This document shows, one piece after another, positions 1 through 6,947 of a stretch of DNA of 12,901 bases. The notes beneath the pieces are model-generated. The model saw only the letters and a list, made by a program, of their open reading frames with translations, searched no databases and was not told the DNA's origin. The position numbers and the translations under genes are program-made. This DNA is from an uncultured Ruminococcus sp. (GTDB taxonomy: Bacteria; Bacillota; Clostridia; Oscillospirales; Ruminococcaceae), in contig CAMWVM010000019.1 in the NCBI GenBank assembly GCA_947177715.1, positions 1 to 12,901 on the forward strand. Direction: 5' to 3'. How positions within the stretch are numbered: position 1 is the stretch's first letter; each line of letters opens with the position of its first letter.

Positions 1-888
1 CTCAATAAACACATCGTCCATTGTTCCGCTTAAAACCTCAAAGCTGTTTATATGGTCACGGCAGAGTGAAAGAATACCTATTGCGTCCTTTGAGCAAGTA
101 AACTTTACGGTTATGACATTTCCCTGTCGGACATAATCAGCATTCTTTTCAATGAGGATTTTTTCTACAGCTTGAACTTGATTGCATTCCATTATCGCTT
201 TATCAGATGTATATTTTTCTTTTAGCTGCAAAGGAGTTCCCTGTGCAGAGATCTTTCCGTCGTCGATTATAATAACGTAGTCTGCGTTTGCGGCTTCTTC
301 CATATAATGGGTCGTAAGAAAAATAGTCATATTAAGGTTTTTCTGAAGCTGGGTTATTGTTTCCCAAACGTTCTTTCTGGTTTGGGGATCAAGTCCTGTT
401 GTAGGCTCGTCAAGGAAAAGAATTTTAGGAGAATTTATCAGCGCTCTTGCAATATCACAGCGTCTGCGCTGCCCTCCTGACAATTTACCATATTGACGTT
501 TCATAATGTTAGTTATACCTGTTGCTTCACAAGCTTTATCCACAGCTTGCTTTAGCTCAACGCCTTTTTTACCGTAAAGACTTCCCCTCATTTTTAGATT
601 TTCCTCTACGGTAAGTAATTTGTCCAACAATCCGTCCTGAAAAACAGCTCCGATAGAACTACGGATACCGTTATCGTCTTTTCCCAGTACATAGCCGTCC
701 ACAACAACCTCTCCGCTGTCAGGCTTCAAAAATGTACAAAGCATATCAATAGTTGTGGACTTTCCTGCACCATTGGGACCAAGAAAAGCAAAAAGCTGCC
801 CCTTTTCCACATAAAAATTAATGCCCTTGACTGCCTCTACTGCACCATAAGACTTCTTCAGGTTTTTCACTTGGATAATATGATTCAT
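1..888 (-). CDS. ABC transporter ATP-binding protein (C-terminus beyond window)
   Basis: Reading leftward from an ATG at 888, 296 codons stay open to the window edge with no stop, so the C-terminus is missing. The motifs of an ABC ATPase appear in order: Walker A GPNGAGKST, Q-loop VFQDG, signature LSGGQRRR, Walker B ILFLDEPTTGLD and an H-loop histidine in TTHYMEE. The last visible residues (TMDDVFIE) match the usual end of drug-export ATPases of the CcmA/DrrA type, so only a short tail should be lost. Its ATG overlaps the stop of the upstream DUF3021 gene as ATGA, which implies translational coupling. A permease gene is expected next, outside the window. By family it energises export of a drug, peptide or lipid at the cytoplasmic membrane; the substrate cannot be read from the sequence. 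Confidence 0.93.
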   Translation of the reverse strand, partial: MNHIIQVKNLKKSYGAVEAVKGINFYVEKGQLFAFLGPNGAGKSTTIDMLCTFLKPDSGEVVVDGYVLGKDDNGIRSSIGAVFQDGLLDKLLTVEENLKMRGSLYGKKGVELKQAVDKACEATGITNIMKRQYGKLSGGQRRRCDIARALINSPKILFLDEPTTGLDPQTRKNVWETITQLQKNLNMTIFLTTHYMEEAANADYVIIIDDGKISAQGTPLQLKEKYTSDKAIMECNQVQAVEKILIEKNADYVRQGNVITVKFTCSKDAIGILSLCRDHINSFEVLSGTMDDVFIE

Positions 889-1307
889 TTAATTTCATCT
901 CCATTCATTTTTTCAAGCTTATTATTTATAAACCTCACAGCATTTCGGTCATCAAACACCATAACGGCAAATGTCAAAAAATACACCGCCACAATTATCC
1001 CAAATGTAACCAGCACGTTTTCCCAAGAAGGAGTGATAAATCTAAACAAGCCCATGCCGAATATGTACATTACAGCACATATGTCAAGTATGTCCACAAG
1101 CATAAAACCAGGTATCGTTTTTACATCCAGTTTATCTGTAAAAAACATCAGCAAAGCAATCAATGACGTACACACGAAAAGCTGCATAAGTTCTGAAAAA
1201 GTTATATTTACATTATTTAATGAATCCAAATTAAGCAATATATCGACCAATAGTACAAAAGTAAATGATATACATGATATTGTAAAATAATATTTAAAAG
1301 TCTTCAT
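885..1307 (-). CDS. DUF3021 family membrane protein
   Basis: A 140-residue protein with four hydrophobic segments at about residues 6-25, 40-57, 68-88 and 98-118 and a charged C-terminal tail. Size, four-helix layout and position fit DUF3021, a family known for sitting next to small LytTR regulators. A GGAGTG site lies 8 nt before the ATG. It starts 24 nt after the LytTR gene ends and overlaps the ATPase gene by 4 nt, so the three form one operon. Family knowledge suggests it works with the LytTR protein, perhaps as a membrane anti-activator or sensor; that role is inference. The family call rests on the pattern and neighbours rather than on a diagnostic residue. Confidence 0.8.
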   Translation of the reverse strand: MKTFKYYFTISCISFTFVLLVDILLNLDSLNNVNITFSELMQLFVCTSLIALLMFFTDKLDVKTIPGFMLVDILDICAVMYIFGMGLFRFITPSWENVLVTFGIIVAVYFLTFAVMVFDDRNAVRFINNKLEKMNGDEIK

Positions 1308-1331
1308 ATGCTCTCACTCCTTTAACATTCA

Positions 1332-1769
1332 TCAAATACCAAATTTCTTTTTAAAATCTGAAACATAATGCCGATTAATTATTAAAGTTTCATCATTTAT
1401 AAGCTTTGCCAAAAATCTTCCGTTTAATGAAGATTTGACGCTTCGTATTTTGTATATATTTAAAATAGTGCTTCTGCTTATTCTTACAAGACCTGTAACG
1501 GCGCAATATTGCTCAATCTCATACAGCTTATAGCTGCACTCATATATCTTATCTTTAAGATAAACAAAAGTTTTATCGTCAACAGATTCAAAATAATATA
1601 TATCATTTATATTTAGATTTGTATATCCATTTTTATCTATGCACTTAATATTAAAATCAAGGTGCTTTATATTCTCAGCAATCTGCCGTATATGTTCATC
1701 GATCACGGCACATTTCAGTGTAACCTCTATTTCTTGACAGGACTCATCCTTTACAAGCTTAAAAATCAT
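1332..1769 (-). CDS. LytTR-domain DNA-binding transcriptional regulator
   Basis: A protein of 145 residues with a LytTR DNA-binding domain over about residues 45-145, without the response-regulator receiver domain. Hallmarks are INDIYYFESVDDKTFVYL, then RISRSTILNIYKIRSVKSS, NGRF, and a terminal INRHYVSDFKKKFGI. The residues before the domain form a short N-terminal region of the kind seen in stand-alone LytTR proteins. I chose the ATG at 1769 because GAGG lies 9 nt before it; an in-frame ATG five codons earlier (1784) has no good site and its own codons contain this Shine-Dalgarno. First gene of the LytTR-DUF3021-ABC operon, so it probably controls the transporter and its own promoter. Confidence 0.9.
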   Translation of the reverse strand: MIFKLVKDESCQEIEVTLKCAVIDEHIRQIAENIKHLDFNIKCIDKNGYTNLNINDIYYFESVDDKTFVYLKDKIYECSYKLYEIEQYCAVTGLVRISRSTILNIYKIRSVKSSLNGRFLAKLINDETLIINRHYVSDFKKKFGI

Positions 1770-1801
1770 ATGCTTTGACCTCATTCTGGATTATTAATCT
1801 T

Positions 1802-1830
1802 ATTATAATCTGAACGTTAATTCCTGTCAA
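1802..1830 (-). promoter_or_regulatory. Consensus sigma-A promoter of the LytTR operon
   Basis: On the minus strand TTGACA (1830-1825), a 17-nt spacer and TATAAT (1807-1802) match the sigma-A consensus exactly. Transcription should start near 1795, about 25 nt before the chosen start codon. Inside the spacer is AACGTTCAG (1817-1809), which fits the published LytTR half-site pattern [TA][AC][CA]GTTN[AG][TG]. A second good copy at the usual spacing is not evident. Confidence 0.85.
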
Positions 1831-1875
1831 CAAAAATCCTACAACCTGCAAATTTTACATGTTAAAATGCACAAA

Positions 1876-1906
1876 AACCGCACGCTTTAAATTGAAACGT
1901 GCGGTT
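1876..1906 (-). terminator. Rho-independent terminator of the SSS symporter gene
   Basis: AACCGCACG and CGTGCGGTT form a perfect 9-bp stem that extends by three A-T pairs past a bulge. On the minus strand the stem runs into TTTTTG. It lies 38 nt after the symporter stop and upstream of the LytTR promoter, separating the two units. Confidence 0.85.
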
Positions 1907-1943
1907 GATAGATAATATTTAATTCAACAAGTAAAATCAGTCG

Positions 1944-3509
1944 TTAGTTATAGCAAGTGAAAACCTCTTCTGTATTCTTCATATCCTCGTCCTTCTGTTT
2001 AGTAAACAGACTTACAATAGGGACAAGAACAAGTCCGAACAGCATTGCAAATGCTCCTGCATTAAGAGGTGACATAACACTTAGCTTACAGCCCTTTGAG
2101 GCAACTGTTTCAACAAGTCCCGGGAACCAACCAAGACTGAACAGACACATATGTACAACAGTTATGCCAACACCTGAAATAAGACTTGCCCAAACTGCCG
2201 CCTTTGTAATCTTTTTAGAGAACAGACCATACATAAATGGGGCAAGGAATGCTCCTGCAAGTGCTCCCCATGAAATTGACATGAGTGTAGAGATATATGC
2301 ATTCTTATTCATAGCTATTACAACTGAAACGATAAGGAACAATGCAATAAAAATTCTAATCCAGAGAACCTGTTTCTTTTCGTCCATGCCATTTTTCATT
2401 CTTGGCTTAACAAGGTCAATTGTCAATGTTGAGCTTGAAGCAAGAACCAGTGAAGACAAGGTTGACATTGACGCTGAAAGCACAAGCACGATTACTATAC
2501 CAATTAATACCTCCGGCAAGGCGGTATTCAGAACTGATGGAATAATTGAATCATAGTCGGGTTTACCATTACTAAGAATAGATATTGCATTTTTGCCCTC
2601 TTCTCCCGAAAGCGTAGAAAACAACCTTCCAAAGCCTCCGAGGAAATAAGAACCACCAGCAACCACTAATGCGAAGACGGTAGAGATTATACTTCCTCTT
2701 TTGATTGCTGCGTCATCTTTAATTGCGTAGAATTTTTGTACCATCTGAGGGAGTCCCCATGTACCCAAAGATGTAAGAATTACAACACCGATAAGGTTAA
2801 TCGGGTCAGGTCCAAATATAGAGCCGTAATCGCCCTTTACACCTGTTGCATCATTAGGGATAAGCTTCATTTGTTCAACTGCTGCTGAAAGACCGCCTTT
2901 ATTATTTAAAGCACAGATTACTACAGCAGATATTCCGACAAGCATAATCAATCCCTGTATAAAATCGTTAATTGCAGTAGCTTTATAACCTCCTACAATA
3001 ACATAAATAGCGGTAAATACAGCCATTCCGATGATACACCATTTATAAGGAATATGGAATGCGGACTCGAACAATCTTGAAAGTCCGTTATAAACTGAAG
3101 CTGTATATGGAATCAAGAACACGAAAACAATCAAAGCTGAGAAGGTTTTTAGAGCCTTAGAATTATATCTTTTCTCAAAAAATTCCGGCATTGTAGAAGC
3201 CTGAAGATGCTTAGACATGATTCTTGTTCTTCTTCCCAACACAATCCATGCAAGCAATGAACCAATCACGGCATTTCCAATACCGATCCATGTTGCAGAT
3301 ACACCATAAAGCCAGCCAAACTGTCCTGCATATCCTATAAACACAACAGCAGAGAAATATGAAGTACCATAAGCAAAAGCAGTAAACCAACCGCCTATAT
3401 TTCTTCCGCCAAGAACAAAATCATTAACATTTGACGTTTTCGTTCTGCAATAAACGCCGATTCCTATCATGATGACAAGATATGCCACCAGCACTACCCA
3501 CATAACCAT
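1944..3509 (-). CDS. Sodium:solute symporter family (SSS/PutP-like) permease
   Basis: A full-length 521-residue hydrophobic protein with about 13 membrane segments, the normal size for the SSS (SLC5) family. Family marks include the N-terminal LGGRNIGGWFTAFAYGTSYFSAV region, the TMPEFFEKRYNS segment after helix 3, the GGYKATAINDFIQGLIM segment, and a run of conserved small residues in LSASMSTLSSLVLASSS near the Na2 site. It should import a small organic solute with Na+; proline, pantothenate or another acid are all possible and the sequence does not decide. GGGAGG lies about 9 nt before the ATG at 3509, which favours this start over the in-frame ATG two codons on. Monocistronic: own promoter at 3652-3624, leader of about 110 nt, and terminator at 1906-1876. 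Confidence 0.93.
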   Translation of the reverse strand: MVMWVVLVAYLVIMIGIGVYCRTKTSNVNDFVLGGRNIGGWFTAFAYGTSYFSAVVFIGYAGQFGWLYGVSATWIGIGNAVIGSLLAWIVLGRRTRIMSKHLQASTMPEFFEKRYNSKALKTFSALIVFVFLIPYTASVYNGLSRLFESAFHIPYKWCIIGMAVFTAIYVIVGGYKATAINDFIQGLIMLVGISAVVICALNNKGGLSAAVEQMKLIPNDATGVKGDYGSIFGPDPINLIGVVILTSLGTWGLPQMVQKFYAIKDDAAIKRGSIISTVFALVVAGGSYFLGGFGRLFSTLSGEEGKNAISILSNGKPDYDSIIPSVLNTALPEVLIGIVIVLVLSASMSTLSSLVLASSSTLTIDLVKPRMKNGMDEKKQVLWIRIFIALFLIVSVVIAMNKNAYISTLMSISWGALAGAFLAPFMYGLFSKKITKAAVWASLISGVGITVVHMCLFSLGWFPGLVETVASKGCKLSVMSPLNAGAFAMLFGLVLVPIVSLFTKQKDEDMKNTEEVFTCYN

Positions 3510-3623
3510 CTTAAATATCCTCCCAATAATTTTAAAGGGTTTTACCCACCGCTAAAAAATTTAAAATCCGAAGCAGAGTTCAATGCTTTAAACTTTTTAT
3601 GCTTTGCTTTACTAAACAATAAT

Positions 3624-3652
3624 ATTATATAACCATTAATAAAATCTGTCAA
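3624..3652 (-). promoter_or_regulatory. Consensus sigma-A promoter of the symporter gene
   Basis: Minus strand TTGACA (3652-3647), 17-nt spacer, TATAAT (3629-3624). The predicted start near 3617 gives an untranslated leader of about 107 nt (3616-3510). The leader contains a small GGGTAAAACCC hairpin at about 3547-3535 just before the ribosome site, but I recognise no riboswitch in it. The rest of the 3510-3816 gap is AT-rich spacer and the tRNA promoter. Confidence 0.85.
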
Positions 3653-3760
3653 TAAAAATAATATTTTTTGTAACATCAGATAATTTTTTTGTACAAAATA
3701 GTCAAAAAATCTTTGTCGAATCAAGCAAATAAAAAATCTTGTAATTTTTTTTAAAACCTC

Positions 3761-3789
3761 TTGACAACAGCAATAAAAGGTGTTATAAT
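3761..3789 (+). promoter_or_regulatory. Consensus sigma-A promoter of the tRNA gene
   Basis: TTGACA (3761-3766), 17-nt spacer, TATAAT (3784-3789). It lies 27 nt upstream of the mature tRNA end, as expected for a stable-RNA gene. The block from 3781 to 3796 recurs exactly at 4246-4261 in the kinase-gene promoter. Confidence 0.87.
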
Positions 3790-3816
3790 TAATAAGCACT
3801 CAGATGAGGAACATAT

Positions 3817-3893
<77 letters not shown>

Positions 3894-3901
3894 ACATGTT
3901 T

Positions 3902-3934
3902 ACGCACTTTAACTATTGTTAAGGTGCGTTTTTA
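3902..3934 (+). terminator. Terminator of the tRNA(fMet) gene
   Basis: ACGCACTTTAAC and GTTAAGGTGCGT form a 12-bp stem with one wobble and a TATT loop (3902-3929), followed by five T residues. It starts 8 nt after the CCA end. Confidence 0.92.
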
Positions 3935-4015
3935 TTTGCTTGATTTTTTTATATAGGACAACTATAGAGCAACATTTTTATTTGAAGTAATAATAGAATA
4001 ATATAATCCACTATG

Positions 4016-4048
4016 GAAAAAAGCCAACAAGGATTAACCTTGTCGGCT
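4016..4048 (-). terminator. Terminator of the truncated gene at 4083-4229
   Basis: AGCCAACAAGG and CCTTGTCGGCT pair around ATTAA (4022-4048) with one A-C mismatch. On the minus strand the stem ends in TTTTTTCC. It lies 35 nt after the stop of the truncated minus-strand gene and so is a surviving part of that unit. The 80 nt between here and the tRNA terminator show nothing recognisable. Confidence 0.85.
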
Positions 4049-4082
4049 AAAAACTTAATTAATAATAATTAAAACAAAAATA

Positions 4083-4229
4083 TTATTCTTCTGCATTAGC
4101 AGTAGGAATAACTAATTCAATAGTGGTAATAGAATCTTCTGCAAGACCCCAATTCTGGAAAACGTATTTGTCTACAGGTTCTGTAATACCTACGAACTCA
4201 ACAAATTCAGCATATGTTGTTTCAATTGG
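4083..4229 (-). pseudogene. C-terminal fragment of an unknown protein
   Basis: On the minus strand a frame is open from about 4229 to a TAA at 4083. It gives 48 residues with normal composition (for example EFVEFVGITEPVDKYVFQNW and ending PTANAEE), followed at once by a strong terminator. No start codon precedes it: upstream the frame runs through the APH promoter and hits a stop at 4250-4248. I read this as the tail of a gene whose front was removed when the APH segment arrived. I do not recognise the family. An alternative is a chance open frame, but codon use, the clean end and the terminator speak against that. Confidence 0.6.
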
Positions 4230-4254
4230 ACAAAGCCGCAATATGTGTTATAAT
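4226..4254 (+). promoter_or_regulatory. Probable sigma-A promoter of the APH-family gene
   Basis: TTGGAC (4226-4231), 17-nt spacer, TATAAT (4249-4254). The -35 box lies at the edge of the truncated gene, so the insertion junction may have supplied part of the promoter. A GGAAGG ribosome site follows at 4261-4266. Confidence 0.7.
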
Positions 4255-4279
4255 TAATAAGGAAGGCTGTGAAAAAACG

Positions 4280-5239
4280 ATGAATGATAAATATCTTGCG
4301 GAGGCTTTGCAAAGCTATAATCTGAGCGGTGCTGAAACCGAGTTTATCCGTCATCACGAAAATATGACTTTTCGGGTTGACGGCAAATATCTGCTGCGTA
4401 TACATAGATCTGCTAACGGCTTTAACGCAGGAATGCATTACGTCGGTCTGGACCGAAACGGAATTTATAAAAGTGAAACGGACTTCCTTATTCACCTGAA
4501 AAAATGCGGAATGTCTGTTCAGACGCCGATAGCAAATTTTAATGGTGAATTTCTTACCATTCTTAGCGACGGAACCTCTGCGGATATGTTTACGTGGATC
4601 GACGGACATTCGGTAGATCGTAACGACATCGACTGCGCAGTATGCTGTGATATTGGAAAAATGGCTGCGGATATTCACCGATTTTCCCGCAGTTTTCAGC
4701 CGAATTGTTTTCTTAGCTACAACAGCGTTTTTTGCAGTCGTATGAAAAACAGGCTTTATGAGATGACGGGCAAAGGAGCTTTCAACGAGAAACGGATAAA
4801 TATTATGGCAGACGCTTGGGACGTTATTTCAGAAAAGCTTAAAACCGCAGAAAGTGAATTCATACCAATTCACGCTGACCTTGCTCCGTCTAATATTCTT
4901 ATAACGAAATCGGGACTATTACCAATCGATTTCTCGCTTTTCGGATACGGTCACCCAATGTTTGACATAAGCGAGATTTTCGCCAACATCAACGGCGTTG
5001 AAAACCGCAGGAATATTGCAAAGGGATACAAGGCGAACGGCGGTACGATAGATTTTTCGATGCTTGACTGCTGTTTTGCAATGTCCGTCCTGAGCTGTGT
5101 TATTCTGAATTGCAATTCGTGGGCTGAGCAGGACTGGTTCGATGAACGTCTTGAACGCTGGTGCAGGCAGAATTTTATTCCGACTGTGCAGGGAAAACCG
5201 CTGTTTTCAGAGGATTTTTATTTGCTTAATGTTGATTAA
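4280..5239 (+). CDS. APH-family (aminoglycoside phosphotransferase-like) kinase
   Basis: A 319-residue protein counted from ATG 4280, which has GGAAGG 13 nt upstream; an in-frame ATG at 4214 is rejected because it lies ahead of the promoter. The fold is the APH / homoserine-kinase-II / choline-kinase type. The catalytic loop is HADLAPSN (His198, Asp200, Asn205), and the metal-binding segment is PIDFSLFGYGH with Asp217 followed by FDISE. YLLRIHR near the N-terminus resembles the strand with the ATP-contacting residue. The enzyme should phosphorylate a hydroxyl of a small molecule such as a drug, amino acid or sugar; the substrate cannot be told and resistance should not be assumed. Codons look richer in G and C than the flanks, which fits acquisition. 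It sits between a truncated gene and a dead IS. Confidence 0.85.
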   Translation: MNDKYLAEALQSYNLSGAETEFIRHHENMTFRVDGKYLLRIHRSANGFNAGMHYVGLDRNGIYKSETDFLIHLKKCGMSVQTPIANFNGEFLTILSDGTSADMFTWIDGHSVDRNDIDCAVCCDIGKMAADIHRFSRSFQPNCFLSYNSVFCSRMKNRLYEMTGKGAFNEKRINIMADAWDVISEKLKTAESEFIPIHADLAPSNILITKSGLLPIDFSLFGYGHPMFDISEIFANINGVENRRNIAKGYKANGGTIDFSMLDCCFAMSVLSCVILNCNSWAEQDWFDERLERWCRQNFIPTVQGKPLFSEDFYLLNVD

Positions 5240-5267
5240 AATATAAGAACTTGTCACCACAAGCGAA

Positions 5268-5504
5268 ATGTTCGGAAATAAAGGAATTAGATATACAAGT
5301 GATATGAGTGAAAGTCAATGGGAAATAATAAAACCAATATTAGCAGAAGCAAGATACAGAAGTCTGGAAGAAAAACACGAACAGATAAACGATGTATTTT
5401 ACTTTGTAAAAACAGGATGTCAATGGAGAGTAATCTTCCCAAGGATTTCTCTAATTGAAAAACCATGTACAGTTTCCGACCTCTGTTTATACCTTATTTT
5501 ATAA
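5268..5504 (+). pseudogene. IS5-family transposase remnant (N-terminal domain)
   Basis: The first 55 residues (RYTSDMSESQWEIIKPIL, then NDVFYFVKTGCQWRV) match the N-terminal helix-turn-helix region (DUF4096) of IS5-family transposases. After CQWR the frame is lost: the expected LPKDFSN-KTMYSF continues from 5435 in another frame, and TGA at 5456-5458 stands where the family has a Trp codon. The DDE catalytic part is absent. The copy thus has a frameshift, a nonsense change and a 3' deletion. No inverted repeat could be assigned; the left end should lie between 5240 and 5268. Confidence 0.85.
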
Positions 5505-5537
5505 ACATAAATACCAAAAAGTTACACATCAAAAAGG

Positions 5538-5757
5538 GATCTCATCGTTCGATTCCGTGTTTTCAAAATTATCGCCAACGCAGTTATTAATGCTGATATG
5601 CAGATGTATTTTGAAATGCTAAAAAAAGTATCTGAGCTACCGAGTTGACCTTGATCTTTTGACCATCGGGCTTGTTCTCAATATTTGGACGCAGAAAGCC
5701 AATGATGATGTGAAATACAAGAAGAAAGCTACGCAGGAGGACTTTGCTAAATTTTAG
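5538..5757 (+). pseudogene. Frameshifted remnant, possibly a phage tail-assembly chaperone gene
   Basis: Two overlapping frames give one coherent protein. The first runs from about 5538 (FRVFKIIANAVINAD, then MYFEMLKKVSE) to a TGA at 5646-5648. The second continues as SYRVDLDLLTIGLVLNIW and ends KATQEDFAKF before TAG at 5755-5757. The crossing point is near 5632-5640. The ending, in the style of a short acidic segment plus ATQEDF-x-x-F, resembles small tail-assembly proteins encoded just before the tape-measure gene in tailed phages. That identification is from memory of the family and is not firm. It fits the tape-measure-like start found at 6948 on the same strand. Confidence 0.4.
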
Positions 5758-5786
5758 ATATTGTTCACCACTTTTTCACTTCGGTA

Positions 5787-5795
5787 TGGTATAAT
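5787..5795 (+). promoter_or_regulatory. Extended -10 promoter of the metallo-hydrolase unit
   Basis: TGGTATAAT is an extended -10 element (TGn-TATAAT). No good -35 is visible at 17 nt, which an extended -10 tolerates. The predicted start near 5802 puts about 115 nt of leader, including a short ORF and hairpin, before the metallo-hydrolase gene. Confidence 0.6.
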
Positions 5796-5830
5796 TAAAA
5801 TTTAAGAAGTTAAAGGAAAGGAACTGAATC

Positions 5831-5893
5831 ATGAAAAATTCTCTAAGGATACCTGCCAAAAACCGCTTATCCTCTGTGCAGCTAAAATTTTAA
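5831..5893 (+). CDS. 20-codon leader ORF upstream of the metallo-hydrolase gene
   Basis: The ORF opens MKNSLRIPAK and ends QLKF before TAA at 5891-5893. AGGAAAGGAA ends 8 nt before the ATG, a stronger ribosome site than many full genes here have. The peptide is basic and not hydrophobic. Codons 14-17 form the 5' arm of the hairpin that covers the next gene's ribosome site, so translation of this ORF must disturb that hairpin. This is the layout of a leader peptide in translational attenuation or coupling. It could instead be the start of a truncated gene. Confidence 0.6.
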   Translation: MKNSLRIPAKNRLSSVQLKF

Positions 5894-5905
5894 TTTGTAC
5901 AGAGG
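5871..5905 (+). promoter_or_regulatory. Hairpin masking the metallo-hydrolase ribosome-binding site
   Basis: CCTCTGTGCA (5871-5880) pairs with TGTACAGAGG (5896-5905) over 10 bp with one G-T wobble and a 15-nt loop. The 3' arm contains most of the AGAGGAG ribosome site (5901-5907). A competing stem AGGATA/TATCCT (5846-5851 with 5868-5873) shares three bases with the 5' arm, so two exclusive folds are possible. There is no T-run, so control would be at translation. Confidence 0.65.
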
Positions 5906-5917
5906 AGATTGATTTTA

Positions 5918-6733
5918 ATGACAAGACAAAATAAACCAACAGTCACAAGAGAAACAATTTGTGCTATGGAGGACATGACTTTTTTTACCCATGCACTGAT
6001 TTTTGATGATTTACTGATTGTTTCGAATAAAGAAACAAACTGCTTTGTGTTAAAATCTACAGATGGGTTGATTGTGATAGATGCTATATGGCCCAAAGAA
6101 GAGGCTTTTAACGCAATAATAAGAGCGATTGATGATGTTGGCTGGAATGCAAAAATGATAAAAAAATTGGTTTTAACCCACGGACATGTTGACCATACCG
6201 GTTGTGGAAAATGGCTTGTAGAAAATTGTCATGCGACGACCTATCTTTCCAAAACAGATGATATTTATTGGGAGGCACATCCTGCGAAACCGAATAGACC
6301 TGAAACATGGAAGGATTACAAGATAGATGTACACATAAAGGATGGAGACACAATTGTTTTAGGCGATAAGACCATATATGCTTATGGCACTCCCGGACAT
6401 ACGCCCGGATGTATGAGCTACATTTTTCCTGTAACAGAAGATAATCAAATCCATATGGCTGCTTTATGGGGCGGTACAACACCGCCAAGGGAAAAGAATA
6501 AAGTAGAACAGTATCTAATGTCATTAGATTATTTTAAGGAACAAGCAAAAATAAAAAATGTAGATGTGGCATTGAGCAATCACACAGCAGTAGATAATGG
6601 ATTGGAACGAATAGCATACTCAAAAGTAAGAATGACATATATGCCTAATATCTATATTGTGGGACGAGAGGGATTTCAGAACTTTTGTCAAGTATTTAGG
6701 ACATTAAGTCATGATATCTTGAGTGATATGTAA
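5918..6733 (+). CDS. MBL-fold metallo-hydrolase, subclass B3 beta-lactamase-like
   Basis: A 271-residue metallo-beta-lactamase-fold protein from ATG 5918, with AGAGGAG 10 nt upstream; a TTG three codons earlier is not needed. The metal ligands are complete: H88-G-H90-V-D92-H93, then His161 in TPGHTPGCMSYIF, then His222 in LSNHTAVDNG. The GHTPGC motif, the lack of the B1/B2 cysteine ligand and the spacing between ligands resemble subclass B3. No N-terminal signal peptide is seen, so the enzyme should be cytoplasmic, unlike typical B3 beta-lactamases. Hydrolysis of a lactam, lactone or ester is expected; beta-lactam resistance is not shown. The gene has its own promoter, leader and terminator and interrupts what look like phage tail genes. 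Confidence 0.85.
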   Translation: MTRQNKPTVTRETICAMEDMTFFTHALIFDDLLIVSNKETNCFVLKSTDGLIVIDAIWPKEEAFNAIIRAIDDVGWNAKMIKKLVLTHGHVDHTGCGKWLVENCHATTYLSKTDDIYWEAHPAKPNRPETWKDYKIDVHIKDGDTIVLGDKTIYAYGTPGHTPGCMSYIFPVTEDNQIHMAALWGGTTPPREKNKVEQYLMSLDYFKEQAKIKNVDVALSNHTAVDNGLERIAYSKVRMTYMPNIYIVGREGFQNFCQVFRTLSHDILSDM

Positions 6734-6768
6734 CATTTTTTGTTTTTATTAATTGAATAACTTTTTTG

Positions 6769-6803
6769 AAGCATCGGTTAGAGATAATCGGTGCTTTTCT
6801 TTT
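6769..6803 (+). terminator. Terminator of the metallo-hydrolase gene
   Basis: AAGCATCGGTT (6769-6779) pairs with AATCGGTGCTT (6786-6796) over 11 bp with two wobbles and is followed by TTCTTTT. It lies 36 nt past the stop codon. Confidence 0.85.
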
Positions 6804-6947
6804 GATTGGATTTGTCTGGTTTATTTTTATGCCCCATTTTAGGAGAGGAGATAACGGCAACACATAATTTGTATACAACGAAGTTTGTTTAGTCGCTGTC
6901 TAAGTTTGCCTTTGTCAAACTTAAGAGAAAGAAAAAGAGGTGAGAAC

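Noticed and set aside
871..1290. Plus-strand frame antisense to the DUF3021 gene
   Set aside because: It mirrors a membrane protein with good operon context on the other strand.
1957..2556. Plus-strand open frame of 199 codons inside the symporter gene
   Set aside because: It is antisense to a clear SSS transporter, with no ribosome site and no family resemblance.
3542..3799. Minus-strand open frame of 85 codons upstream of the symporter
   Set aside because: It covers the symporter promoter and leader and the tRNA promoter, has no ribosome site, and its composition is that of translated AT-rich spacer.
4190..4678. Minus-strand frame of 162 codons overlapping the APH gene
   Set aside because: Antisense to the kinase catalytic region and running through its promoter; not protein-like.
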